A DNA stretch of 64,000 bases from Bartonella sp. M0177 (GTDB lineage Bacteria > Pseudomonadota > Alphaproteobacteria > Rhizobiales > Rhizobiaceae): NCBI RefSeq assembly GCF_016102285.1, contig NZ_JACFOY010000001.1:2046001-2110000 (forward strand). The letters run 5' to 3'. This document shows, one piece after another, positions 16,601 to 28,600 of this stretch. A model generated the notes under the pieces. The model made no database searches. It saw nothing but the letters and a program-made list of their open reading frames with translations, and was not told where the DNA came from. The position numbers and the translations under genes are program-made. The stretch's first letter is position 1; the number at the start of each line of letters is the position of its first letter.

Positions 16601-19600
16601 TGCCATCATCATAGATGATCACAAGGCTGTTCTTCGGTGCTGTGCCTTTAATCGTCGGGTTGGTATCGTCGGTAGTGCCATGGTCTACACGGGAGCCACC
16701 ATTTGCGACTGTACCCTGAATAAGGCCGACATCATCAGTAACCCCGGTAATGGTCGGCCGATCAGGTTCACCATTATCAATATTCAGCTTGAAATCTTGT
16801 CCGCCAAGAACAGTACCATCGGCACCTGTTGCCTCAACATAATAATTATGTTCACCGGCGGTCTGTTCCGTCAAACCGATAGACCATGTGCCATCCGAAC
16901 CGACATTGAACGGGCCGCCAACTTTCGTTTGTTTTGAAGAATCGGTATAAACGTTGACAGTCGAGCCTGCCGGTGCCGTGCCATAAAGTTCGGGCGTTGT
17001 ATCATCGGTATGGCCGCCATTGGCTATCGGGCCTTTAATCGGATCCTCATTGTCAAAAGCATAATCAACCGTTACGGTATTTCCATTATCGGCTATTGTA
17101 ATATCGGTTCCAAAACCGCGATCGCTTTCATTACCGGCCGCATCTTTTACCGTGGTGGTAAAATGATGTTTGCCTTTATCAAGCGGTGTTGTCGGTGTGA
17201 ACGACCACGAACCACTATCCGGATCAACTTTCGCCTCGCCGATTGCTTTGTCGCCATCATAAATGGTCACAACATCACCCGGTTGCGGTTTATCTAACTT
17301 GCCCGAGAAGGTGGGCGTTGTGTCGTTTGTTGTTCCGTGATCGATGTTGGCATTGGAGATCTCGCCCTTATCAGGAGTAACGTCGCTTGTAATTGTCGGA
17401 CGTCCGGGTTTATCCGGTGCAGTTGTATCCACTACGAACGGATAAGGTGCGGTTGCCGCACTCGTGTTGCCACCGGCATCTGTTGCCTGAACCCAGATAT
17501 TATGGGTCCCGTCGTCAAGTTCCCGCAAACTCGTTTCCCAATGGCCGTCATTATCGACTTTTACGGTGTCGAGCAACCTGTCCTCACCATTTACGCGGTC
17601 GTAAATTTTAACATAAGAGCCTTTTGTACCGGTTCCTTTGATAAACGGCGTATCATCGCGTGTGATCCCGTTTTGCTGGATCTGGTTATCCGGAAACAAA
17701 ACATTCGGATCATCATCATGTCCAATCTGGGTAATTGACGGGGTACCGGGCGCATGCCCGATAAGATCGAACTCGACAACATCGGATTTTATATTGCCCA
17801 CCACGCCGGCATGGTTGACCGGAACCACCCAGAAACGGTGATGTCCCGGCATCAACGGACTATCCGGTTCAACCTCCCACGAACCGTCAGACTTGATATC
17901 TGCCCTGCCGATCGGCTTGGCATTCGGGTCTGACGGGTCGCAATCATAAAGAAGCACAGAAGCAACCTTGGCAGGGTCAAGCGAACCCGCTTTGCCTTTG
18001 ACTGTCGGCCTGTTATCATCGGTGACGCCGTTATTCGCGATATTTCCTGTTTCAAGACCCTGATCGTCATAGACGTCAAAATCCTTCGAGCCGGACCAAT
18101 CAGGTCCTTCAGTTGTCAGAGACAAGCCCAAAGGTGATGATTTCGGTCCCTGATTACCGGCCTTATCCTCAAGCACAGCAACAAAATAATAATCATTATC
18201 CGGATAATGGGCTGCATCAAGATTGGCGGTGAATGTCCAATTGGTGCCATTGGGATGGACAGAACCAAGCTTGATCGGCTTGCCATTTTCGTCTTTTAGA
18301 ATATTGCCGTCTTTATCGGCGAGATAAATGACAACATAATCGCCGGACTTGGCACCCGAAACTGTTCCGTGCAATTCGGGTGTGCGATCATCGGTATAAT
18401 TTTTTTCGGTATGGCTGCTTAATTCGGCTTCAACCCCGACATTATCAATGAATTTATCAAGCGTTATCGTGCCATCCGGACCTTGATTATCGAGCGTCAT
18501 TGTTTTTTCGTCGATATCCGATGTCCGGCCGGCATTGTCGATAATGCGGGTTTTGATGCTATAATTTGTGCCATCGGCACTCGCCGGCAAAGCTGTTACC
18601 GGACGGAAGAAATACCGGTCGTTTGCTGCGTCATATTCTGTGTCGTACCACTGCCCGCCGATATTGATTTGGACTTTTTCACCATTTGCGGCATTGAGCG
18701 GATAGTTGGTCTTAATGTAGATTGTCGGCTGTGTATCGCTGGTAACATAGTCGTTGGTATCAAAACCGGTATCCTGTGAAATACCGACAATTTTCGGTTT
18801 GGTGGCAATCGTTCCGGTAAGAACCTTAAAATTCCATGCACCGGTTGGAATACCGATATTGCCAACAGCATCAACGGGCTTGGCCTGAAACGAATGGTCG
18901 CCATTTTCCAAAGCCGTATCGGGTGTAAAACTCCATGTATATTGCCCGTTATTTTCAACAACCTTGGCTTCGCCGATTTTAACGCCATGGTCATAAATAA
19001 AGACCTTGTCGATGTCCGCTGTGGCCGAACCGCTATAGGTCGGCCTGTCGTCATTCGTCATGCCATTATTGCTGATCGTACCGGTAGTTTCCGGTACGTC
19101 GTCAGTCAAGTTGACAGACTGCAAAGCATCCGGCGCAGTCAAATCGATCGTATATTTGAACTCGGATGATTTATCGCTTTCATTGCCGGCTGCATCAACA
19201 GATGTTGCCTGAAAGTGATGTTCTCCTTCCGGTAACGGGCTTTGAACCGAATATTCCCAATTGCCATTGGAATCGGCTTTCACGCTATCAACAAGATGCG
19301 TCTCGCCATTAACCGTATCGTAAATATTGACTATGCCGTTCGGTTCGGCGCCATGGCCTTTCAAAGTCGGCGTTGTATCGTCACTTGCCGCACCGGAGGC
19401 AAGATTATCCGACTGGTTCGCACCGACATCATCGCTGGCACTGACAATCTCCGGAACATGGTTATTTTGCGTGTCGACAACAAGCGTGAAGCTGTCAGAC
19501 TTCGTCGAATTATTCGGAAGCGTTGCCTCCGCAACAATCGTATGACTACCATCGTGAAGTAGCTTCTCTTTCGGCCACACAAATGTCCAGTCGCCATTGG

Positions 19601-22600
19601 AATCGGCATAGACTGTGCCGATTTCTGTTTTCACTCCACCAACATCAGTATAGATAGTGACAGTCGAATTGGCTGTTGCACGTCCATGCAATTCCGGCGT
19701 TGCATCATTGGTGAGCCCTCCGTCGGAAATCTTTCCGGTGTAATCTTCGGTGGAAACATTTTTGTCATCAACAGCGTAAAGGATGCTGACATCGACACTT
19801 GTCGGATCGATTGTCACCGATGTTGATTGGCTTTTTGCACTTTCATTTCCTGCCGCATCGGTGACCGATATTGCAAATTCGTAATCACCTTTATCAAGCG
19901 GATTTTCCGGTGTCCATGACCATTTGCCCGAGGACGGGTCGACCGTTGTCTCGCCAAGCTTGACATAGGAACCGTCGACTTTTTTGAAAATGGTAACCTT
20001 GTCTCCCACTTGCGGGTTTTGAACAGTACCGCTGAATATCGGGGTCTGGTCGGGTGTCGTTCCATTATTTTCAATCGTACCGATCTTGGGGTCCTGATCG
20101 GATTGAAGAGAAGGAATATCCGGCTGGTTTGGCGCATGATTATCATAAACAATCGGATAATTACCGGTTTTTGAACTCGGCGCACCCGTCTGGTCAACTG
20201 CTTGAACCGCAAAGTTATAATGCGTTCCAAGACCATTGGTCGAAGTATCTTTCAAGGCATAAGCGGCCGGAAGCTTGAAAGTCCATGTGCCATCCTCGCC
20301 GACAATAACCGGATTATCATCGGTATTGATTTCCTGGTCGTTTTTATAAATGTGAATGCGTGTGCCTTTGGTTCCCATACCATGAAGGGTCGGTGTCGCA
20401 TCGTCTGTCGACTGGCCTTTTTGCAGGTAAACGGATTTGCCTTCCGGATTGTTATAATCATCAATAATATTGGTGATGGATGGTGTCCCCGGAGCATGTC
20501 CGGCAAAATTGAAGTTCCATTCGACATTATCAAGCGGCGTGCGGTTTCCTGCCTGATCTACAGCAACCAGATGGAAACGGTGTTGGCCGGGGGTAATGGC
20601 TTTATTCGGAATGATTTTGAATGATCCATCCGCCTCGATAAGTCCTTCGCCGATTTTGGTGTTTCCGTCATAGAGTTCTACGATTCCACCGGCAGCCCCC
20701 GTAACAGTTCCCGCTCCCGCATGAAGTTCCGGATAATTGTCATCGGTGACGCCACCCGAATGCGGTATCACGCCCGTATCGGGTTGCTGGTCGTCTATCA
20801 ATTTTATAGAATTGGTATCGCCCCATTGAGGGCCTGTCACATCGACAGTCAAAAAGAAGTCGTTGCTTGAAGCGCCTTCATTTCCGGCAGCATCCTTGAC
20901 AACTGCAACATATTGGTAATTGCCATCGGCAAGTTCGGGAAGCTGGTACTGCCAGCTATAAGTGCCATTGCCGTTTGATGTGAGGTGAATATTGTCGGCA
21001 ACACTATGGAGATTGCCTTGGGAATCACGATAATAGAGATGAACAACATCGCCCTCATGAGCACCTTTCACCGTGCCTTTAAGAAGTGGCGTCTTGTCAT
21101 TGGTTGCCGTTCCTGACGGATAATCGCCAACATTGTTTTCGACATCGTCATGGAATGTGTCAATCGTGACCGTATAACCGTCTAACGGCGGTGTATTGTC
21201 AATTGTCAAATCCCGCGTTGTGTTCTGGCCGACATTGCCTGCCGCATCGACCACACGTGCCCTGACGTGATAGACCTGATCGGTCAGTTCATGCCCAACC
21301 GCATAATAATATTTTCCGGTTCTCTCATTATAGCTTGCTGTAAACCATGTCAGCCCGTCATCAATCGAAATTTCGACATGTTCGTTATCGGCAAGTGGCT
21401 GATTGACACGCACAAAAATCGTCGGATTTCTGTCCTGCGTTATAAGGTCGTCGTCTTTTGGACCGGTATCGTTCGACACGCTGTCGATTGTCGGTATTGC
21501 GCTTGGTGCAATTGTATCGACAATAAATTTCGAACCCTGGCAATCTGTGCCTTCATTGCCGGCACTATCCACCGGACGGGCAGTCAATGTATGTTGACCT
21601 TCAGAAAGCTTGTGGGTTTCGTCAGGTGTAAACGACCATGTCCCGTCTTCCTCGACTTTTGTTGAACCGATCAGCTTGCCATTATCATAAATATTGACAG
21701 TTTTTGCGTCCGAAGGTGCTTTTCCGGAATATTCGGGCCGATTGTCATTGGTATACTGGTCTTTTGCAAGTTTACCGACAAAATCATTTTTATCATTTTG
21801 GACATCGTCGGTCACTGAAACTGTATCATTTTTGATCGGTTCAGGCGCTGCAACATCGACAATCACGTTATAATCGGGAGAGTGCTGGCTTTCATTGCCA
21901 ACCTCGTCGACAGTGGTTGCGCTTAAATGGTGTGTTGTGTCTCCTCCAAGCGGAGAAGGTGGTGTGAAACTCCATTTTCCTTGGCCATCGGCTATGACAG
22001 AACCGATAAGCTTGCTTTCGCCTTTTTCGCCATTACTATTTTCTTCCTGATCATAGATATTGACTTTCTGATATGGCTTTGCACCACTTCCGATAATTGT
22101 CGGGGTTGTATCATCCGTGCTGCCGCCATTTACAACATCATTCTGAATAGCGCCGACGTCATCGGTTACATTATCAATCGACGGCTGTTGATTGTTCGTT
22201 ATATCAACGTCAAAATTGAAATCGGCAGTCGATTTGCCCCCTGAGGCATCCGTGGTTTCAGCATGAATGACGTAATGTCCTTCGCCGAATTTTTCACTAT
22301 CCTTGACCTGATAGGACCAATTGCCTTCACCATCGGTTCTAACCTTTGCAAGCTGATGAACCTGATTATTGGCATCGGTATATGTCAGAACAACGTCAGA
22401 GTTCGGTGTTGCTTTACCGACAATAAGCGGCGTTCTGTCATCGGTCTTACTATTGTTTGTAATGTGTGATTCAAGCGGTGCCTGATCATCAACAAGATAA
22501 TCAATGCTCACCTTGACCGTGCTTGTGTCAACCGTGATATTGGTCGCCGTCCCCTTGGCGCTTTCATTACCGGCCGCATCACTGACAGATGTCTGGAAAC

Positions 22601-25600
22601 CGTGCCCCCCTTTCCCTAACGGATCCTTCGGTGTCCACGACCAATCCCCTTGGTCGCTAACCTTTGCCTCCCCGACTTTCACACCATCCTGATAGATGTT
22701 GACCTTGTCACCGGGTTGATTCCCGTTGACCTTGCCGCTCAAAGTCGGTGTTGAATCGGCTGTTGTTCCGGTAATTGTATTGCCCTGATCATCTTTGGCC
22801 GTCGGTGCATCGGGTGCATCCGGCGCTTGTCTGTCAACAATAACCGGATAGCCGCCTGTTTCATGGCTCCATGTCGTGCCTTCCTTATCAAGCGCTATGG
22901 CTTTAATGACATGGCGGGTACCATTCCGGTCTGTTGCCGGATTAGCAAGCGTCGGAAGCGTGGTTTCCCAGGTTCCATCGTCCTTCACTTTGGCTGTCGC
23001 AACTTGCTTCCCGTCAACATAAATATAAACAGTCGAACCGGTAGTGCCTGTGCCCTTGATAAGCGGTGTGGAATCTCTTGTAACCGCATCTTTCTGGATT
23101 GTATCACCATTGTCATCAAGAACATTGATGATGGAGGGTGTTGCCGGTGCATGGCCGACAAAGTTGAAATCCCATGCCGTTGTTCCCTGCGGTTGCTCGT
23201 TTCCGGCGTGGTCGACCGGTTTTGCAACAAAGCTGTGATTACCCTGACGCAGTGGTACTGTCGGCTCGACACTCCATGACCCGTCACTATTGACTTTACC
23301 CGTTCCGACAAGCTCGCCATTGTCATAAAGGTTGATTGAACCAACTTTTGTCGGGTCAACCGAATGGGCAGCACCCTTCAATGTCGGGCGGCGGTCATCG
23401 GTGGTTGTACCCTTAAAAATTGTGCCGGTTTTCGGCAACTGGTCGTCAAAAAGATCAAGGCCGCTTTCGTTGATTACAGGTGGCGGTGTTGTTGCAACAG
23501 TCAGGCCGAAACCGGAAGAGGCTTGACCAAGATTTCCCGCTTCATCGGTAATCACACCTCTGAATTCGTGATAGCCGTCATTAAGATGGTCTGTTGCGGT
23601 GCCTCCGGGAATGCCTTTGACGTCGAACTTCCAATTGCCCGACTCGTCAACTTTTGCTGTGCCGATTGTTACCCAATCGTCACCGATTTTGACCTGCACA
23701 GTGACATAGTCGCCAGGCTTCATACCCGATGTATGACCGTTCAAAGTCGGCGTATTATCATTGGTTGCCTCACCGCTCCCACGGCTCTTCGACCCGCCTT
23801 CCTCATTGACATCATCGGTAAAGCTGTCAATCACGATCTCATAGTCGCCACCGATCGGCGCAGTCTTGTCGATAGTGACGTCCTGCGCCGGACCGTCTTT
23901 GGCATTGCCCGCATCGTCGACAACGCGTCCATAAACCTTGTGGACACCTTCAGCGAGATGAATGTTCGAATGGTCATAATACCAATAACCGTCGTTCTCG
24001 TCATAGGTGGCATCATACCATTTGCCGTCAACATTGACCTGAACCTTGTAGCCTGCCGGCAATTTTTCATTAACACCGAATTTGAAAACAAGACTGTCGT
24101 CGCCGGTCTTGAAATCGCTGTCGCTCAAACCCCGATCTTCCGTAATCGAAACCAGGCTTGTCGTCTCAGTCGGCGCATCTGTTTTCACCGTCAGATCATA
24201 TTCGGTATATTTTTCGCTATCGACACCAAGCTTGTTGGTTGTCTGCAGCTTGAAATGATGGGCACCGGGGGCAAGCTCGTCGACCGTGCATACCCATTTA
24301 TGATCATTACCAATATTGGCCGTGCCGATCTTGACCAGTTTGCCATCAATCTCGTCATAAATGGTCACTGTATCGCCGGGATTACCCTCGCCATAGAATG
24401 TCGGCTTGGTATCATTGGTTTTGCCACCCGAAACAAGATCATCGGTGTTTAGCGGCACGTCATCCTGAACACGCGTAATGTCCGGTGATGCAGGCGGCGT
24501 ATTATCAATATCAAGGGCAAAATCGGAATGGGCATTGTTGCCGTTTTGAGCTGTCACAGAAGCGGTATAAACATGGTGCCCGTTTGTTTGTTTGGGAAGT
24601 TCAAACGACCAGTTACCATGCTCGTCGGAGGTAACCGTGCCAATAACTTTTTCACCTTCTTTGATGGTTACAACTGTGTTGGAAGTGGTTGTACCGTAAA
24701 GCGTCGGTGTCGTGTCATCCGTTGTTGCGCCATTTGCAAGATCTTTGACAATATGGCCTTCATTATCGGCAGCATAATTGATCGAAACGAGAATTGCCGA
24801 ACTATCAATGTTAAAGTCGAATGCCGGGCTCTTGTCACTGATATTGCCAGCCTTATCGGTGTAAGTCGTGGTAATCGAATGTTTGCCCTGTCCGAGGTCA
24901 GTTGGCGTATAGCTCCAGTTTCCTTCACTATCGGAGGTAACGGTTTGAACATGTTTTGTCGTGCCATTAACGGTATCATAAATATCGACGACAACATTCC
25001 CCTCACCAGCTTTTCCGTGAATAGTCGGTGCTTTGTCATCAATCGTGCTGTTTTTCTCTACATCTCCCTTTTTATCACCGACATGGTCGTCCAACTTCGG
25101 CAGATCCGGTGTTGTCGGCTTTAATGTATCGACATTGATCGGCCAGAACCCTGTCTTGTCGGATTCCTGTCCGGCACTGTCACTTGCCGAAGCACGGATT
25201 TGCCAGCTCTCGCCATTCGGCAAAATACCGACCAATGAAGGATCAATCGCGACCGACCAATGGCCGTCACCTCCGACCTTAACCCCCTTGGCAACAAGTT
25301 TATCGCCAATATAGATATTGATAAACGAACCGGCATCACCGGTTCCTTTGATGAGCGGTGTGGCATCATTGGTAAACTGGTTTTTATCAATGAACTTGCC
25401 ATCCGGATGGGATGCATCAATCTCTTTTGCATCATTGTTGTAAATGCCGGTAATGGCCGGCATTCCCGGAGCTGCTCCGGCAATGTCGAAATTCCAGGTT
25501 TTGCCTTCGCCTTCATTACCCGCATCATCGGCCGGACGGGCTTCGATTGTATGCGTGCCCGAGCTCAAATGCGGCGTATAGGACCATGTGCCATCAGCTG

Positions 25601-28600
25601 CAACATCGGCAATACCGGAAAGTGTACCATCAACATAGATGTGAACCTTTGTCACATCACTTCCTGCTGGAAGTTTGCCTTTGATCTCAGATGTTTTATC
25701 GTCGGTTACTTTATGATTGGCATCGTTCAGGCTCCATGCCGTGGTGCCATTGGCGCCATCAAATTCGCCAGTCTGTGGTCCTTCGTCATCCCACAAGCCG
25801 ATGTCACTGCCAAGTGTTCCGGTTGGCCCCTTTGTATCAACCTCGAATTTATAGGCCGGTGTTGGCTGACCTTCATTACCCGCTTTATCAACCGGACGGG
25901 CTATCCATTCATGCACGCCATCGGCAAGCCCGTGTCCGGTTGACGGCGTGAAACTCCAGTCGCCATTTTTGTCAATTTCGGCAGAACCAATCAACTTGCC
26001 ATTGTCATAAATATTTACCGATTGCGTGTCACCTGAAATCGCGCGCCCGCTCATTGTCGGCGTATCATCATTGGTAAGCTTGATTTTTTCACCCTTACCG
26101 TCATCCTTCTCGATCCAGTTCGGGAAGTCACCGACATTCGTTTCCTTGTCATCAACAAGCTTGATGGTCTTGTCGTCAAGAACCGGTGGATCGCGGTCAA
26201 TGAAAAGATTATAGCCGTCTGTCGGGTTGCTTTCATTGCCGACACTATCCGTCTCTGTCACAATAAATGTATATTTTGTCGGGCTATGCTTCGGATCATC
26301 GGTCAAAGCGACCGTCGGCGTGACAGACCATGTTCCATCATCATTCACTTTTGTCTGGCCGATAAGCGTACGCTCACCAAGTTCGTTAACCGTATAAAGC
26401 TTGATAATGTCTCCCGCGACACCTTTACCATTAAAGGTCGGCGTGGTGTCATCGGTAATATCATTGTCGTTCAATGGACGGTTGCCATTCGGATATTTTA
26501 CCGGATCGTTGCCGACATTGTCGATAACCTCGACAAGCTGAGGGGTTGCTGGTGCCTTTGTATCAATATGCAGGTTGAAATGATGTTCGACTTTATTGCC
26601 TGCATTATTTGTCAAAGAGGCAATATATTCGTGTGTCTTGTCTTCACCGGCATTTTGTTGGGGTGGCAACTGGTATTCCCATGTTCCATCCCCCTTGACC
26701 GTCGTTTCATAGGTTGAACCGGTTGTCTTATCAAGAATGGTCACCTTTTGTCCGGCTGTGCCACGCCCGACAAGCTTCGGCGTTGCATCATTGGTAGCAC
26801 CGCCATTGACAATTGTTTTTGCGTCTTTCTGGTAGTCATCAACAGCGTGATCGATTTTGACTTCCGGTGGTGTCAAATCAAGATTGAAACCCAACGGGTC
26901 ACTTCTATCACTCACATTGCCGGCAGCATCGGTCAAGGTGGTTGTTATACTGTGTGCACCGGCTTTAAGCGGCGTGGTGGGCGTCCATGACCATGTACCG
27001 TTTTCATGGACGGTCGTCTCTCCTATAACATTGTCGCCATCATAAATGGTAACAATGGAATTCTTTTCGCCTTTTCCGGAAAAGAGCGGCATATCCTCGT
27101 CATAGGTCTTGCCTTCTTCAATGCTTCCATGCTGATCGCCGGAATTATCTTCCGCTTTGACAATATCGGGCTTTGCCGGTGCTGTCGTATCACGATTGAC
27201 CCAGCTATCGCCGGATTTGGCACCAACCGTTCCTGCATCATTTCTGGCATCGGCTACAAAACTATAGCGCCCGTCGGCAATGGCTTTGCGTGTCTCCACC
27301 GAAACAGTGCTCAAATCCACAGTCTGCGACCAGCTACCGGAGCCATTGCTTGTCGTGGTTTCAAATGTATGGATGACATTGCCGCTACCATCTTTCAGAT
27401 AAACAGTAATGATCGAATTGGCTGGGCCACTTCCCTGTAGATGGAATACGTTTTCCTTCGTCGGATTATCCCACGTGTAGGGTGCATTATTTGTACCCGT
27501 TGTGGCTGAATCGATCGACGTCTGGCCAACGGTTGCCATATCAAGAACAAACGGGAAGGATGTATGTGCTCCCTCGACACCTGCCTTGTTTTCATAAGCA
27601 ACTTCGAAATTATGATTATTGCCGGCGTTGAGTGTCGGCGTATAATCCCAACTTCCGTCTCCTTTCACCGGAATTTTGGTCAATAATTTGCCATTGTCAT
27701 AGATGTTGACCGTCGAAATCCGGCCGGAATTCAACAAATCTGTCGGCAAACGCCCTTTAAGGGTCGGCGTTGTATCGTCGGTGATAATAACTTTTTCGCC
27801 ATGTTGGCCTTGCCGTGTCGCCCACTCGCCATCACGATAGGAGCCGACAATCGACCCCGCATCGTCAATAAGATCGACTTCATCCTTGCTGTTGCCCATC
27901 GTCGGAACCGGCTCGGTATCGAAACCTAACAGGAACTTGCCGGAATGATTGCTTTCATTACCCGCCGGATCGGTTGCCGTCGTGGTAAATTCATGCGTTC
28001 CTTTTGTGTTGCTAATCGGACTTGTTGGCGAAACACTCCATGTACCATCGTCTTTTACTGTCGTTTGGCCGACAAGTTTATCGCCATCATATAATTTTAT
28101 AACGTCTCCGACAGTGCCTTTGCCGGAAAATGTCGGCGTTGTATCGTCTGTCGTATCACCACTATGAAGTTCCTTGTCTCCATTCGTATGGTTGGTGGCA
28201 TTGTCTTTATTGCCAACATTGTCGATGACTTTATCAATGGCCGGTGCGTCCGGTGCTTTGGTATCAATCGTCAAATGGAAATCGGCAGTCTGGGTATTGC
28301 CTGCCGCATTGGTGATTTTTGCGTGATAGGTATGGGTGACTTCCTGATTATCGCCTGCCTGACTTGGAAGCTCGAACTGCCAATTTCCCTGGCCGTCGAC
28401 TTTGGTTTTGCCGATTTCCTTGCCGTTTTCGTCGGTGATGACGACTGTCCCATTGGGCGTGCCACGCCCGTAAAGGGTCGGCGTGCGATCATCTGTGACA
28501 CCATTATCATGGACATCTTTACGGATAGCCCCTTCATTATCATGAGCACCATCGGCAAAAATCTCGACACCCGATTTGTCAACAGTGATTTTGACTGCGC